This document shows positions 21,087-28,996 of a stretch of 64,000 nt of DNA, one piece after another (positions within the stretch are counted from its first letter, which is position 1; every line of letters begins with the position of its first letter). A program made the translations under genes and the position numbers. The stretch covers positions 2,728,001-2,792,000 of the forward strand of contig CP014761.1 in NCBI GenBank assembly GCA_001647635.1, written 5' to 3'. The stretch is from Leifsonia xyli. GTDB lineage: Bacteria > Actinomycetota > Actinomycetes > Actinomycetales > Microbacteriaceae. Below the pieces are notes generated by a model. It searched no databases and had not been told where the DNA came from. It saw only the letters and a program-made list of their open reading frames with translations.

Positions 21087-21461
21087 TTGAAGGCGTACTA
21101 CTACATGAGTTCCCTCGACAGTTCGCAATTCGAACAGGTCAGATGCTGCGAGGTCAAGGAAGTGTTGACTTTCGAGACGGGGAAGCCGGCGCTGCTTGTG
21201 AACGTAGAACCTGCGGTTCTTGGACAAGCGGTGGACCGGTCTGCTGACATTGACGAGTTGATCCTCACAGCAAGATTTGAAGGCGATAACGTAGCCGCAA
21301 TCACAACGTTCCCGTGCTTTGTGTACGTCTGCCTGCCGAAGCCCGGCGGCACAATAGAGCATGGACTCAGAGCTGATTCGCTCGACATCGTTGCGTGGGC
21401 CGAACTTTATCGCACCGCTGAAGACGCCCGCCTGAAGCGATTTGACACGGGCGCGGGGTAA
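21087..21461 (+). CDS. Candidate immunity protein for the Rhs toxin tip
   Basis: A 124-residue soluble protein of no family I recognise, starting at a TTG eight bases after the toxin stop and preceded by AGGAGAG. Position directly after the variable tip is the standard place for the cognate immunity gene. Base composition is visibly more AT-rich than in the flanking catabolic genes. It has one Cys pair (RCCEV) and otherwise looks like a compact alpha/beta protein. The role rests on position only. Confidence 0.6.
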   Translation: MKAYYYMSSLDSSQFEQVRCCEVKEVLTFETGKPALLVNVEPAVLGQAVDRSADIDELILTARFEGDNVAAITTFPCFVYVCLPKPGGTIEHGLRADSLDIVAWAELYRTAEDARLKRFDTGAG

Positions 21462-21555
21462 ACAAGAAGGCTCGAGTGGTCTGACGGCTGGTCAGCCGAC
21501 TACACGCCAGCCGGAGCTTCCAAATACACACTCAAAATACGAATTGGAAACCCGG

Positions 21556-21885
21556 GTGATTGACAACGAAAATGCCGAAGGCAGATTCGCGCAAGCGATG
21601 GACGAGTACAGCCAGCGGATACTACGCGGCGGTCCAGGGGACGTCTACGAGACACTCCTCGCCGGAGGGTACGCGTTTGGAGAAATGTTCGAAGCGCCGC
21701 ACGGACCCGACACATATCGGATATTCATGAGCATCAGCGATCTCGTAGACGACCCCCAAGGGCCCCATTCGGAGGTTGACGCCTTCGAGGCAGCACGTAA
21801 GCTCGCCGAGGAGTGGAATGGGCTGGATGCGAGCGACGAGAGCCTCGTGCACGAATACTTCGAGCGTTGGAGTGCTCAGGTTTAG
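21556..21885 (+). CDS. Hypothetical acidic small protein, orphan immunity-like
   Basis: I do not recognise a family. A GTG at 21556 gives 109 residues (MIDNENAEGRFAQ...); an in-frame start at 21442 would add 38 residues overlapping the previous gene. The protein is acidic and mostly helical by appearance (VDAFEAARKLAEEWNG), ending EYFERWSAQV. It sits between an immunity candidate and an orphan Rhs tail. An extra immunity gene kept after loss of its toxin is the likeliest reading. Confidence 0.5.
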   Translation: MIDNENAEGRFAQAMDEYSQRILRGGPGDVYETLLAGGYAFGEMFEAPHGPDTYRIFMSISDLVDDPQGPHSEVDAFEAARKLAEEWNGLDASDESLVHEYFERWSAQV

Positions 21886-21941
21886 ATATTCACCCAATAG
21901 ACGCGAGGGATATTTCCCTATCGCATGCCAGCACGAAGTAG

Positions 21942-22698
21942 GACGACTGGTGGAACCCGTTCTCCTGGTCCGGTAAACCGGAACAACTGGGACGAGTGGT
22001 GAGGCTGCGTAATCGTGAGCGGCGTATTCGGCATATTGGTGACGCTCTCGGTCCTCGGGGCGGCGGCGTGCACAGCGGCCACATTCGGTGCGTGCGGGGC
22101 GGCGATCCTCGCCGCAGGAATGATCGGCGGGATCGCAGCAGCAGGAACCACCTTCGCACTCCAGCCCGGGCCGAAATCCGTCCAAGGCGCCGTCCAAGCC
22201 ATGACCTACGGTGCCGCAGGAGGCCTCCTCGGCTCCGCCATCGGCGCCGCCGCCGGATCACTCGCAGGATCGGTTGCCGCCTCAGGAGCGGGGAAGTCTC
22301 TGGAGCCGTCGCAAGCAAGGCGAGCGGTGGAGGTAAAGCATCGCCCGGACTGCTTGCTATTGAGGCGCCCACACGGGTGAGCCCTTGGGCGGGCAATTCT
22401 GTGAGCCGCCTTTCCAGCCCCGGTGAGAGGATGTATCGCGTGTGGGGCGGCGGAGCTAGCGAGGAGGGTGCATGGCTCACGCCCGTCAAGCCAGCCACGT
22501 CCGCGGCGGCACGGCAGGGCCTGGCGTTGCCAGCGGAGAATGCAGCTACATGTCAGCGAAGTAACGCTGCCTGCGGGCGTGCGTATGCAAGTCGGGCAGG
22601 CCGCGCCGGCCTTCGATCAACTTGGAGGGTGGCCTCAAGTGCAGCTCCTCGAAAGAATTCCTTCTGGTTCATTTGGGTCGAAAGGAGCCCTGCGATGA
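21942..22698 (+). pseudogene. Orphan Rhs tail with alternative ART-like toxin tip (broken)
   Basis: This displaced copy of the Rhs C-terminus begins abruptly with the DDWWNPFSWSG block. It continues through the glycine/alanine stretch (CTAATFGACGAAILAAG), near-identical to the main toxin, into a different tip: MYRVWGGGASEEG, later VSEVTLPAGVRMQVG, ending FGSKGAL. The tip shares the YRV-GG opening and W-P-P spacing with the tip of the full-length toxin, so both probably use the same fold. The frame is broken near the start, near 22303 and near 22556. The stop overlaps the next start by ATGA. Such orphans are reservoirs that can recombine onto the complete toxin. Confidence 0.7.
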
Positions 22699-23045
22699 AG
22701 GACGATCAAATCTTTGAGGTTGACCGTGGGATGCTTCGAATCAATCGCCGCTTCTACAGTTTTGACGAAATGCCGGTGGTGGACGCAAGGAGGACTCGAG
22801 ACAACGATTCAGCGGTAGTGCTACTCAATGCTCCGTCAGGCGCTGGTCGTGTCCGCAATCTACTTCGTGTAGACCGTGCGGGCAACGTTATTTGGCGTGC
22901 GGAGCTCCCCGACAGGGAACCAACTGACTCCTTCACCGCCTTCGAAATACGAGACGGTGCCGTGTCCGCATCGACTTGGAGTGGGCATCGTGTCTTGATT
23001 GAAATGAGCTCAGGCCGCATCGTAGGCCAACAATTTACGAAATGA
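22695..23045 (+). CDS. Candidate immunity protein for the orphan ART-like tip
   Basis: A 116-residue protein beginning MKDDQIFEVDRG and rich in short beta strands (RNLLRVDRAGNVIWRAELP, then SGHRVLIEM). It overlaps the end of the toxin tip by ATGA, so tip and antidote were once co-translated. The intact frame, beside a broken toxin, fits selection to keep immunity. Assignment is by position; I know no enzymatic function. Confidence 0.65.
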   Translation: MKDDQIFEVDRGMLRINRRFYSFDEMPVVDARRTRDNDSAVVLLNAPSGAGRVRNLLRVDRAGNVIWRAELPDREPTDSFTAFEIRDGAVSASTWSGHRVLIEMSSGRIVGQQFTK

Positions 23046-23046
23046 A

Positions 23047-23092
23047 TGGGGGCTGCGATCCTCGCCGCAGGAATGATCGGTGGGATCGCAGC
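23047..23092 (+). repeat. 46-bp scrap of the Rhs glycine/alanine block
   Basis: This short piece (starting GGGCTGCGATCCTCGCC) repeats the segment found in the full toxin and in the two orphan tails, but nothing on either side continues it. It is a recombination scar next to the transposase remnant. Confidence 0.7.
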
Positions 23093-23148
23093 GGCCGCGT
23101 CCCGCTTCGTGGTGGAGTTTCTCGACACCGTGCGGGTCAGTTGTTTGA

Positions 23149-23265
23149 TTATGCCGCAGCGAGTTCGGGGATGGTGGCCTCCTCGGGTTCACTGGTTAGT
23201 TGGGCCATGGAGTGCTCGCTGAAGTAGCGGCGGCCTGTGCCGTCCCATTCGTCGTGCTGCGCGAA
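23149..23265 (-). mobile_element. IS256-family transposase, C-terminal remnant
   Basis: On the minus strand the end of a transposase can be read: FAQHDEWDGTGRRYFSE, then HSMAQL, ending ELAAA before a TAA. The DEW...RRY/F-SE pattern is typical of the C-terminus of actinobacterial IS256 transposases. Upstream coding is absent because the frame runs straight into Rhs sequence at about 23261. The ~50 bases on the other side (from about 23097) may be the insertion sequence end. The fragment is inactive and marks a rearrangement junction. Confidence 0.6.
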
Positions 23266-24444
23266 GGCGGGCACCACCGGTTCGACTCTGACTTGGATTT
23301 CCGGTGACCTGCAGCACACACAGGATCTCTCGGTCGCCGCCGCTGACGGGAAGGTCACCCGCCGCTTCTCGGACCCGTTCGGGAACCCGCGTGGGGGAGC
23401 GGTGTCGTGGGGATCCACGCACGGGTTCTTGAACGCGCCGACCAGTGCGGTGACCGGGCTGACCCAGTTGGGTGCCCGGGCGTATGACCCCGCCGCAGGC
23501 CGGTTCCTATCAGTAGACCCGGTGCTGGATGCCGCTGATCCGGCGCAGTCCAACGGGTATTCGTACTCCCACAACTCACCGGTCACTCTGTCTGACCCGT
23601 CCGGGTTGAAGCCGTCGAAGCAGAAGTCCACGCCGAAGTCCAAGACAAAGGCGAAGACGAAGGCGGCGCCGGCGGGCAAGACCAAGCCCAAGCAGTCGGC
23701 GACCGGGTCGAAGACGAAGTCGTCGTCGAAGCGTTCGTCGGCGAAGAAGAAGGAGGACTGGTGGAACCCGTTCTCCTGGTCCGGGAAGACCTGGCAAAGC
23801 GTTGGCGCTGTCGCGGCCGGCATCGGCGTCGGCATAGCGGTGGCCGCCGCGGTCCTCGGCGCGGCGGCGTGCACAGCTGCCACATTCGGTGCGTGCGGGG
23901 CTGCGATCCTCGCCGCGGGAATGATCGGCGGGATCGCAGCAGCAGGAACCACCTACGCGCTGCAGCCCGGGCTGAAGTCCGTGCAGGGAGCCGTCCAGGC
24001 TATGACCTGGGGTGCCGCCGGAGGGCTCCTCGGCTCCGCCATCGGCGCCGCCGCCGGCTCCGTGGCGGGATTGGTCGCCGCCTCCAGCAGCGGGAAAACC
24101 CTCGGAAGCATCGCCAGCAAGGTGGAAAGCGCGGGGCCGGTTCGGCACCCCAGATCAAGGCGGGCTCTGCGGGCGGTCCTACGGCGGGCAAGTCCTTCCC
24201 GCGTAGCATCAAGGAGCAGACTCTCAACGAGAACCCTGACACGTGCGTCTACTGCCAAATGAAGACGGACAGCCCCCAAATCGATCACGTCATCCCCAAG
24301 TCGCGAGGTGGAAATGCAACCCTTGAAAATGCCCAAACCACATGCGGCTGGTGTAATCCATCCAAAGGCGCTAGGGACTTTCCAGTGAATCCTCCTCCGG
24401 GTTATCGCGGCGCTTGGCCACCAGAGTGGTGGCGAAACGAGTGA
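23261..24444 (+). pseudogene. Orphan Rhs C-terminus carrying an HNH endonuclease tip (frame interrupted once)
   Basis: This is a second copy of the Rhs end, starting within the YD/core region at the IS256 junction and nearly identical to 19839-20643. It keeps the core (GARAYDPAAGRFLSVDP), the Lys-rich linker and the glycine/alanine block in an open frame. The tip is a clear HNH nuclease: CVYC, then DHVIPKSRGG, then CGWCNPSKG, ending PPGYRGAWPPEWW. One base is missing in a G run near 24141, so the tip lies in the neighbouring frame. There is no start or export signal, so it is a silent cassette unless recombined. The TGA overlaps the next gene by GTGA. Confidence 0.82.
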
Positions 24445-24905
24445 ACGCGATGAGAGAGGCAATCCACCGGGATCCTGTTTGGCGCAGTCAAGCGGACTTC
24501 GTTATCGGGGTGTCGATCGATCCTCAGTCAACTTCCGTCTCTACCGAGCAGTTGTGGGCGAAGAAGGTGGGGCCGACGCGGTATCAAGTCTGCTGCGTCC
24601 CATTCTTCGCGTATGACTTGGCGCTTGGGGACATCGTCGAAGTGGACGCCTCCTACATGATCGAGCGGGTCGTCGCGCGTTCGGGCCGGTTCGTGTTCCG
24701 CGTTTATTTTCCTGAGGCGATGTTCGGTGTGCGTGACGAGGTGATTGCGGAGCTGACAGGGCTCGGTGCACTTGTGGAGTGGTCGTCGTCGAGCATGTTT
24801 GCTGTAGATGTGCCCCATGAGCGCAGCGCACGTGCTGTATCGGACTACCTGTCCGCGCAAGAAGCTCAAGGGCGGCTGATCTACGAGACGGGGAAGACGC
24901 GCTAA
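24441..24905 (+). CDS. DUF4265 protein, candidate immunity to the HNH tip
   Basis: A 154-residue protein with the DUF4265 pattern: LWAKKVGPTRYQVCCVPFF, ALGDIVEV and RSGRFVFRVYF. DUF4265 genes are often found directly after polymorphic toxin tips. Here the GTG overlaps the HNH stop (GTGA); an ATG at 24450 is an alternative start. It probably binds and blocks the nuclease. Family confidence is good; the pairing is inference from position. Confidence 0.72.
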   Translation: MNAMREAIHRDPVWRSQADFVIGVSIDPQSTSVSTEQLWAKKVGPTRYQVCCVPFFAYDLALGDIVEVDASYMIERVVARSGRFVFRVYFPEAMFGVRDEVIAELTGLGALVEWSSSSMFAVDVPHERSARAVSDYLSAQEAQGRLIYETGKTR

Positions 24906-24975
24906 TCGAAGCGCTGCGGCCGCTGGATCGGGCCGCACCACAGTTGGAAACGCTCCCGACACGCAAAATGGCGCC

Positions 24976-25056
24976 TGGGAGGCGGTAACGCGGCAAGGGA
25001 TACCGATTGCGTGTACGCCGGAAGAGCTCGTGGCGATAGTTACCGAGATGCGATGA
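24976..25056 (+). pseudogene. Remnant of a toxin tip, C-terminal 26 residues
   Basis: The readable end WEAVTRQGIPIACTPEEL... finishes EMR before a TGA. It aligns with the end of the second remnant at 25558-25743 (WEAAERQGVP...EMR). Nothing upstream continues it. It precedes a truncated copy of the same immunity gene, so a whole tip/immunity pair has decayed here. Confidence 0.6.
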
Positions 25057-25099
25057 AGAGCGCCTTCATTCTTTCGGAGGACCCGGCTCTGTTCGAGAC
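25045..25099 (+). repeat. 55-bp direct repeat, copy A
   Basis: It is identical over 55 bases to 25732-25786. It spans the last codons of a toxin-tip remnant and the first codons of its immunity gene. Confidence 0.9.
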
Positions 25100-25169
25100 A
25101 TTCGTTCTTGTCGTCGCGGAGAGTAGTAGCTGCGCAGTAGTGCTCGATAGATTTGGAGTTGGCCGATGA
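25053..25169 (+). pseudogene. Truncated immunity gene (first 15-16 codons shared with the 25740 gene)
   Basis: It begins MKSAFILSEDPALFETF exactly like the intact gene at 25740, then diverges and stops after 38 codons. It starts by ATGA overlap with the toxin remnant, as its intact relative does. It is a decayed cassette. Confidence 0.65.
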
Positions 25170-25555
25170 CTGCGGACGAGATAACGGTGAGAGCGCGGGA
25201 GCGCGCCGACCATCATGGAGTCGCGCAGTGGGTCGGGCTGATGAGAGTGTTGCTAGACGAACTGGCTCGGACTCGCTTGCCGGTTGAGGTCCTTCCCGCA
25301 TACACGTTTGCGCAGGGGTATTGGCGCGGCGAGACGAGCAATATCTCACCACTGGACGAACAAAGAGCCCACGTGTGGTCCTACCTTGACCAGTTTCCCG
25401 GCCAGACTGATGTGCAAGATAGAAATGGTCGAGTTGCCCGGGCACTTCTCTGCGTCCTCAGCCCAGATGGGGATGACGAACGTTTTTCGATGACCGCTGA
25501 ATGGTTCGCGGCGATGACAGATCGCACTGTTCCCGAGCAGCCTCAAGGCGGCTGA
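25166..25555 (+). CDS. Hypothetical protein in the immunity array
   Basis: A 129-residue protein (MTADEITVRARERADHHG...) with a GGAG ribosome site. I recognise no family. It is helical near the N-terminus, with aromatic-rich segments (YTFAQGYWRG, HVWSYLDQFPGQ) and no membrane segment. It lies between two decayed copies of the same toxin/immunity cassette, so it was probably the immunity gene of another lost tip. Confidence 0.5.
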   Translation: MTADEITVRARERADHHGVAQWVGLMRVLLDELARTRLPVEVLPAYTFAQGYWRGETSNISPLDEQRAHVWSYLDQFPGQTDVQDRNGRVARALLCVLSPDGDDERFSMTAEWFAAMTDRTVPEQPQGG

Positions 25556-25557
25556 AG

Positions 25558-25743
25558 TTCCTTCAGAAGCCGTACCGGCGCTCCATCGGGCGTGGGGACT
25601 TCCACCGCGGCATCGACCACTGGCCGCACTACAGTCGGATACGCGCCCGACATGCCGGTGCTTGGGAGGCAGCAGAACGGCAAGGAGTACCTAGCGGGCG
25701 TATGCCCGCCGAGTTCGTAGGGATCTTTAAGGAGATGCGATGA
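25558..25743 (+). pseudogene. Toxin-tip C-terminal remnant
   Basis: About 61 codons are readable (LKFLQKPYRRSIGRGDFHRG, then IDHWPHY, ending EFVGIFKEMR) with no start, no Rhs core and no upstream continuation. The His-rich HRGIDHW patch may be part of a nuclease-like site, which is speculative. It ends in ATGA overlap with the following immunity gene. Confidence 0.5.
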
Positions 25744-25786
25744 AGAGCGCCTTCATTCTTTCGGAGGACCCGGCTCTGTTCGAGAC
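25732..25786 (+). repeat. 55-bp direct repeat, copy B
   Basis: Second copy of the sequence at 25045-25099. It joins the toxin-remnant end to the start of the intact immunity gene. Confidence 0.9.
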
Positions 25787-26114
25787 CTTCAGTGCTCTTA
25801 TCGTCGCGGAGGGCGGCCGGACCGCCGGCCACGACTACGCTCAGATCTCTGACCGTCAGGGACGAATCATGACGGTATTCGCGCTCGAATCCGACGACGA
25901 CCTCTCGATACCGCCTGATCGAGTTGTCGGCATGCCGCCGTTGTCGCCGCTCTCGTCTCTTGCTGCATGCTCGGTCGAATTCAGGTGGGAGCAGATCGTC
26001 GTTCATTGGTTCAAGGCGGTTGCACGTGAAGTCGAGGGCGGAGCCTGGTTACTGGACAGTGACGGAGTGCTTTGGTCGGTCCACTCAATCGATCCGGAGC
26101 ATGTGAACCTGTGA
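25740..26114 (+). CDS. Candidate immunity protein (intact member of a duplicated cassette)
   Basis: A 124-residue protein starting MKSAFILSEDPALFETF. It is overlapped by the toxin remnant's stop and is truncated in its sister copy at 25053. The middle segment SDRQGRIMTVFALES and the end GVLWSVHSIDPEHVNL suggest an alpha/beta fold. No family is recognised. It is the last gene of the toxin island; the catabolic genes resume about 80 bases later in the opposite direction. Confidence 0.6.
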   Translation: MKSAFILSEDPALFETFSALIVAEGGRTAGHDYAQISDRQGRIMTVFALESDDDLSIPPDRVVGMPPLSPLSSLAACSVEFRWEQIVVHWFKAVAREVEGGAWLLDSDGVLWSVHSIDPEHVNL

Positions 26115-26193
26115 AACCAGAATTGCGGTTGCAAAGGGCGCAGTGTCAGGCGCGCTGCACAATCTAGAGGGGTGTGAACGGAAGCACTCTGAG

Positions 26194-27525
26194 TCACAGG
26201 ATTGAGCGCTGCGGGTCGCCGAGGGAGGCACCCGCGAGCGCCAGGTGCGCGCGGGTCTGCTCGGCGGGGTCGGCGTCGAGCCACTCGTGGCCGCCCCACT
26301 CGCTGCACAGGATGCCGTCGAAGGCGGGAGCCGCGTCGCGCAGCAGTGCGCCGAGGTCGCGCAGCGGCTGGGAGACGCGGCCGTCGGCGTCGTCGAGGTC
26401 CCAGAACTTGAGGTGGAAGCCGCCGACCAGCGGCAGGATCTCGCGGACGACCCCCACCGGGGAGCGTCCGAACCGGACGAGCAGGTCCATGTACAGCGCC
26501 ATGGAGGTCGGCGGCACCGCGCCCGAGCGCAGGTGCGACGCGACCGCGTCCAGCGTCTCCGGCTCCAGCCACGCGACCGTCAGTCGCTCCAGCAACGGGC
26601 GGGGGATGCTCGGCGCGAGCGCGGCGAGGTAGGTGACCGGCAGCGCGGGCATGAACATGCTGGTGTCGACCAGCAGCCGGATGCGCGCGTCGTCCAGCGC
26701 CACGATGTCATCGAGCGCGTGGGCGACGTGCGGCGCATCCGGGGTCTGCTGCCCCTGCACCTCTTCGTACAGGGTCAGCCCGAGCTCGTGCAGCACCGGC
26801 TGCAGGCGGCGCAGCAGCGCCGGTCCCGCCTGGCCGATCGGCAGGCGCACCCCCTCGGCGCCGAGGTCCTGGGCGGTCCGAAACTGGGGGAGGAGGAAGT
26901 CGTAGCGCTCGTCGTCATCGCGCCGGCGGGTGGGACTCAGCCAATCGTCGAGGCTGGCGCCGACGATGCCGACCCGGCCGCCCGCGGCCGCGATCCGCTC
27001 GCGCAGATCGACCGCCTCCACGCTCGAGGTCCCGGGGTACGAGCGCCACAGCTGGCCCGGCTCCAGCTCGACGACGGGTGCGATTCCAGTGGCGACGATC
27101 CCGACCGCGATGTCGGTGGCGGGCCGTTCGGCGCGGAGCACCTCGGGCGTCCAGTTGAACGCGCTGGCGGCGAGCGTCCACGGCGCGCCGCCGGTCGCCT
27201 CCACCTGCCGCTCGTCGCGGAAGTCGAGTACGAGCGGCGCGTCCGGGCCTCCCGGGAGGTACGGGATGAGGAGCCGGAACGACACGACGACGTGGTGCGA
27301 GCCGACCCGCAACGGTCGGGATCCGCGAAGCGCGATGCGGTCCTGGAGAAACCACCAGCCGTCGCCGTCCGGTACCTCGACCGTGCACTCGTCGCCGTCG
27401 ATGCGGACGCGGACGTCGGAGACGCTGGAGAGCGGCAGCGACCGGATCCACGGCAGGCTCACCCGCAGGACGAAGCCGGCGGCGTCGGCCGTCAGCGCGT
27501 CGTCCCGCAGGATCGGCAGGGCCAT
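26194..27525 (-). CDS. Single-chain C-glycoside deglycosidase-like protein: DUF6379 beta domain fused to TIM-barrel alpha domain
   Basis: A 443-residue protein. Residues ~1-125 match the DUF6379 subunits (FVLRVSLPWIRSLPLS, VRIDGDE, WWFLQDR, FRLLIPYLPG). Residues ~140-443 match the alpha TIM barrels, with metal-site segments LTLYEEVQG (Glu), LLVDTSMF (Asp), GFHLKFWDLD (His) and CSEWGG (Glu). The His that follows the first Glu in the two separate alpha subunits (EVH, EIH) is missing here (EEV). It is encoded two bases after the ROK regulator stop and is presumably co-transcribed. It may be a deglycosidase with a different substrate or a changed reaction. The start is the ATG at 27525; longer readings run into ROK coding sequence. 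Confidence 0.8.
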   Translation of the reverse strand: MALPILRDDALTADAAGFVLRVSLPWIRSLPLSSVSDVRVRIDGDECTVEVPDGDGWWFLQDRIALRGSRPLRVGSHHVVVSFRLLIPYLPGGPDAPLVLDFRDERQVEATGGAPWTLAASAFNWTPEVLRAERPATDIAVGIVATGIAPVVELEPGQLWRSYPGTSSVEAVDLRERIAAAGGRVGIVGASLDDWLSPTRRRDDDERYDFLLPQFRTAQDLGAEGVRLPIGQAGPALLRRLQPVLHELGLTLYEEVQGQQTPDAPHVAHALDDIVALDDARIRLLVDTSMFMPALPVTYLAALAPSIPRPLLERLTVAWLEPETLDAVASHLRSGAVPPTSMALYMDLLVRFGRSPVGVVREILPLVGGFHLKFWDLDDADGRVSQPLRDLGALLRDAAPAFDGILCSEWGGHEWLDADPAEQTRAHLALAGASLGDPQRSIL

Positions 27526-27527
27526 TC

Positions 27528-28793
27528 TCAGGCAGCCGCCTTGACGCCATCGACCGTCGGGCGGCCGTCGGCGAACCAGCGGGGGAAGGTCACGTCGAAC
27601 AGCTCCTCGATGGCGAGCTGGGCGCCTCCGCGCAGCGGCTCCTTCTCGTCGCCGATGGAGCGCACGATCGACAGATCCCGCGTCGCCAGCGGGAGCGAGA
27701 GCTCGTAAACACGCTGCCGGACCTCGGCCAGGAAGATCTCGCCCGCCGAGGACACGGCACCGCCGACCACGATCACGCTCGGGTTGAACATGTTGACGAG
27801 AGCCGCAATGGACTCGCCGATGAGCCGTGCGGACCGCTGGACCAGCGAGATCGCCAGGGCGTCGCCGTCCATCGCCGCGAGCGCGATGTTCGCCGGAGTG
27901 ATCGGCTCGCCCCGCTCGGCCAGGCCGGCGAGGATGCCGCCCGCGCCGTCGGCGATCGCCTGCTCCGCGTCGCGTGCGATCGCCCAGCCGGAGGCCTCCG
28001 CTTCGAGGCAACCGATCTTGCCGCACCGGCACTGAGCGGTCGAGTCCTGCACTCGGACGTGGCCGATGTCACCGGCCGCGCCGTTCGCACCCCTGTGGAT
28101 GCGGCCGTGCGAGACAAGTCCGGCGCCGATCCCGCTGCCCACCTTGCAGTAGATGAGGTCGACGTTGTCGTCGTGGCGGTGGCTGCGCTCGGTGAGCGCG
28201 AGGAGGTTGACGTCGTTGTCGACCCAGACCGGTGCGTCGAAGCGCTGCTCGAATCGGCCCCGTACGTCGAAGCCGTTCCAGCCCGGCATGATGGGCGGCG
28301 CCACGGGGGAACCGGTCTCGAAGTCGACGGGACCGGGGACGCCGACCGCGACCGCCCACACGGGACGGCTCTCGCTCTGCGCCAGGAGCTCGTCGAGCAT
28401 CCCGAGGGCCGTCTCGATGGTCTCCGTCGGACCGCGGCCGATGTCCCAAGGACGATGGGCCTCGGCCGACACGTTCCCCGCGAGGTCGGAGAGCCCGACG
28501 CGGATGTGGAGGGCGCCGAGCGCGCAGACGACGATGTGGCCCTGATCGGCGCGGAAGCGCAGTGTCCGCGGCGCGCGACCTCCCGACGACGGTCCGTATT
28601 CGCCGTCCTCGAGGAATCCCATCTCGATCGCCGCATCGACGCGCTGCGTCACGACGCCGCGGCCGAGGCCCGTGAGGCGCCCGATCTCGGGGCGCGTGTC
28701 GGCCTCCCCTGTGCGCACGAGATTGACCACGCGGAGCAGGCTCATCACCTCGTCCGTCTGCGCGCCGAATCGGAGTGCGGATTCCCTGGCCAT
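27528..28793 (-). CDS. ROK-family transcriptional regulator
   Basis: A 421-residue NagC/XylR-type ROK protein. An N-terminal winged helix (TRPEIGRLTGLGRGVVTQRV) precedes a sugar-kinase-like domain (WAVAVGVPGPVDFETG and VDNDVNLLALTER). The ROK zinc signature follows as HVRVQDSTAQCRCGKIGCLEA. Members sense sugars and repress sugar operons. It heads a minus-strand operon with the fused deglycosidase and faces the aromatic-ring operon across a 203-base gap containing a perfect palindrome, so it probably controls both directions. The ATG at 28793 is chosen because the HTH starts shortly after it. Confidence 0.88.
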   Translation of the reverse strand: MARESALRFGAQTDEVMSLLRVVNLVRTGEADTRPEIGRLTGLGRGVVTQRVDAAIEMGFLEDGEYGPSSGGRAPRTLRFRADQGHIVVCALGALHIRVGLSDLAGNVSAEAHRPWDIGRGPTETIETALGMLDELLAQSESRPVWAVAVGVPGPVDFETGSPVAPPIMPGWNGFDVRGRFEQRFDAPVWVDNDVNLLALTERSHRHDDNVDLIYCKVGSGIGAGLVSHGRIHRGANGAAGDIGHVRVQDSTAQCRCGKIGCLEAEASGWAIARDAEQAIADGAGGILAGLAERGEPITPANIALAAMDGDALAISLVQRSARLIGESIAALVNMFNPSVIVVGGAVSSAGEIFLAEVRQRVYELSLPLATRDLSIVRSIGDEKEPLRGGAQLAIEELFDVTFPRWFADGRPTVDGVKAAA

Positions 28794-28905
28794 GCTCGAT
28801 TCTGACACAAGAGCGGGTGCTTTCGTCGCGCGCGCCCCCTTCTTGAGTCGTACTGCGACTGAAGTTTGACCGATACGCACCTTGGAAATCACTCTCATTG
28901 ATCCC

Positions 28906-28924
28906 CCGCATAGCCGATATGCGG
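28906..28924. promoter_or_regulatory. Candidate operator palindrome between the ROK gene and the dioxygenase gene
   Basis: Perfect 7-base arms CCGCATA and TATGCGG are separated by 5 bases. A smaller inverted repeat, AGTCG/CGACT, lies at 28846-28860. Both sit in the divergent gap, where the ROK protein would be expected to bind. Confidence 0.5.
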
Positions 28925-28996
28925 TTCCCCGATGAAAGCGCGCCCCCGAGAGTTGATACCGGGCACCCACCTCCGCCCGTCTGGAAAGGATCAAGG

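Noticed and set aside
25045..25786. CRISPR-like repeat pair
   Set aside because: There are only two copies, 687 bases apart, covering the same coding junction. There are no spacers and no cas genes.
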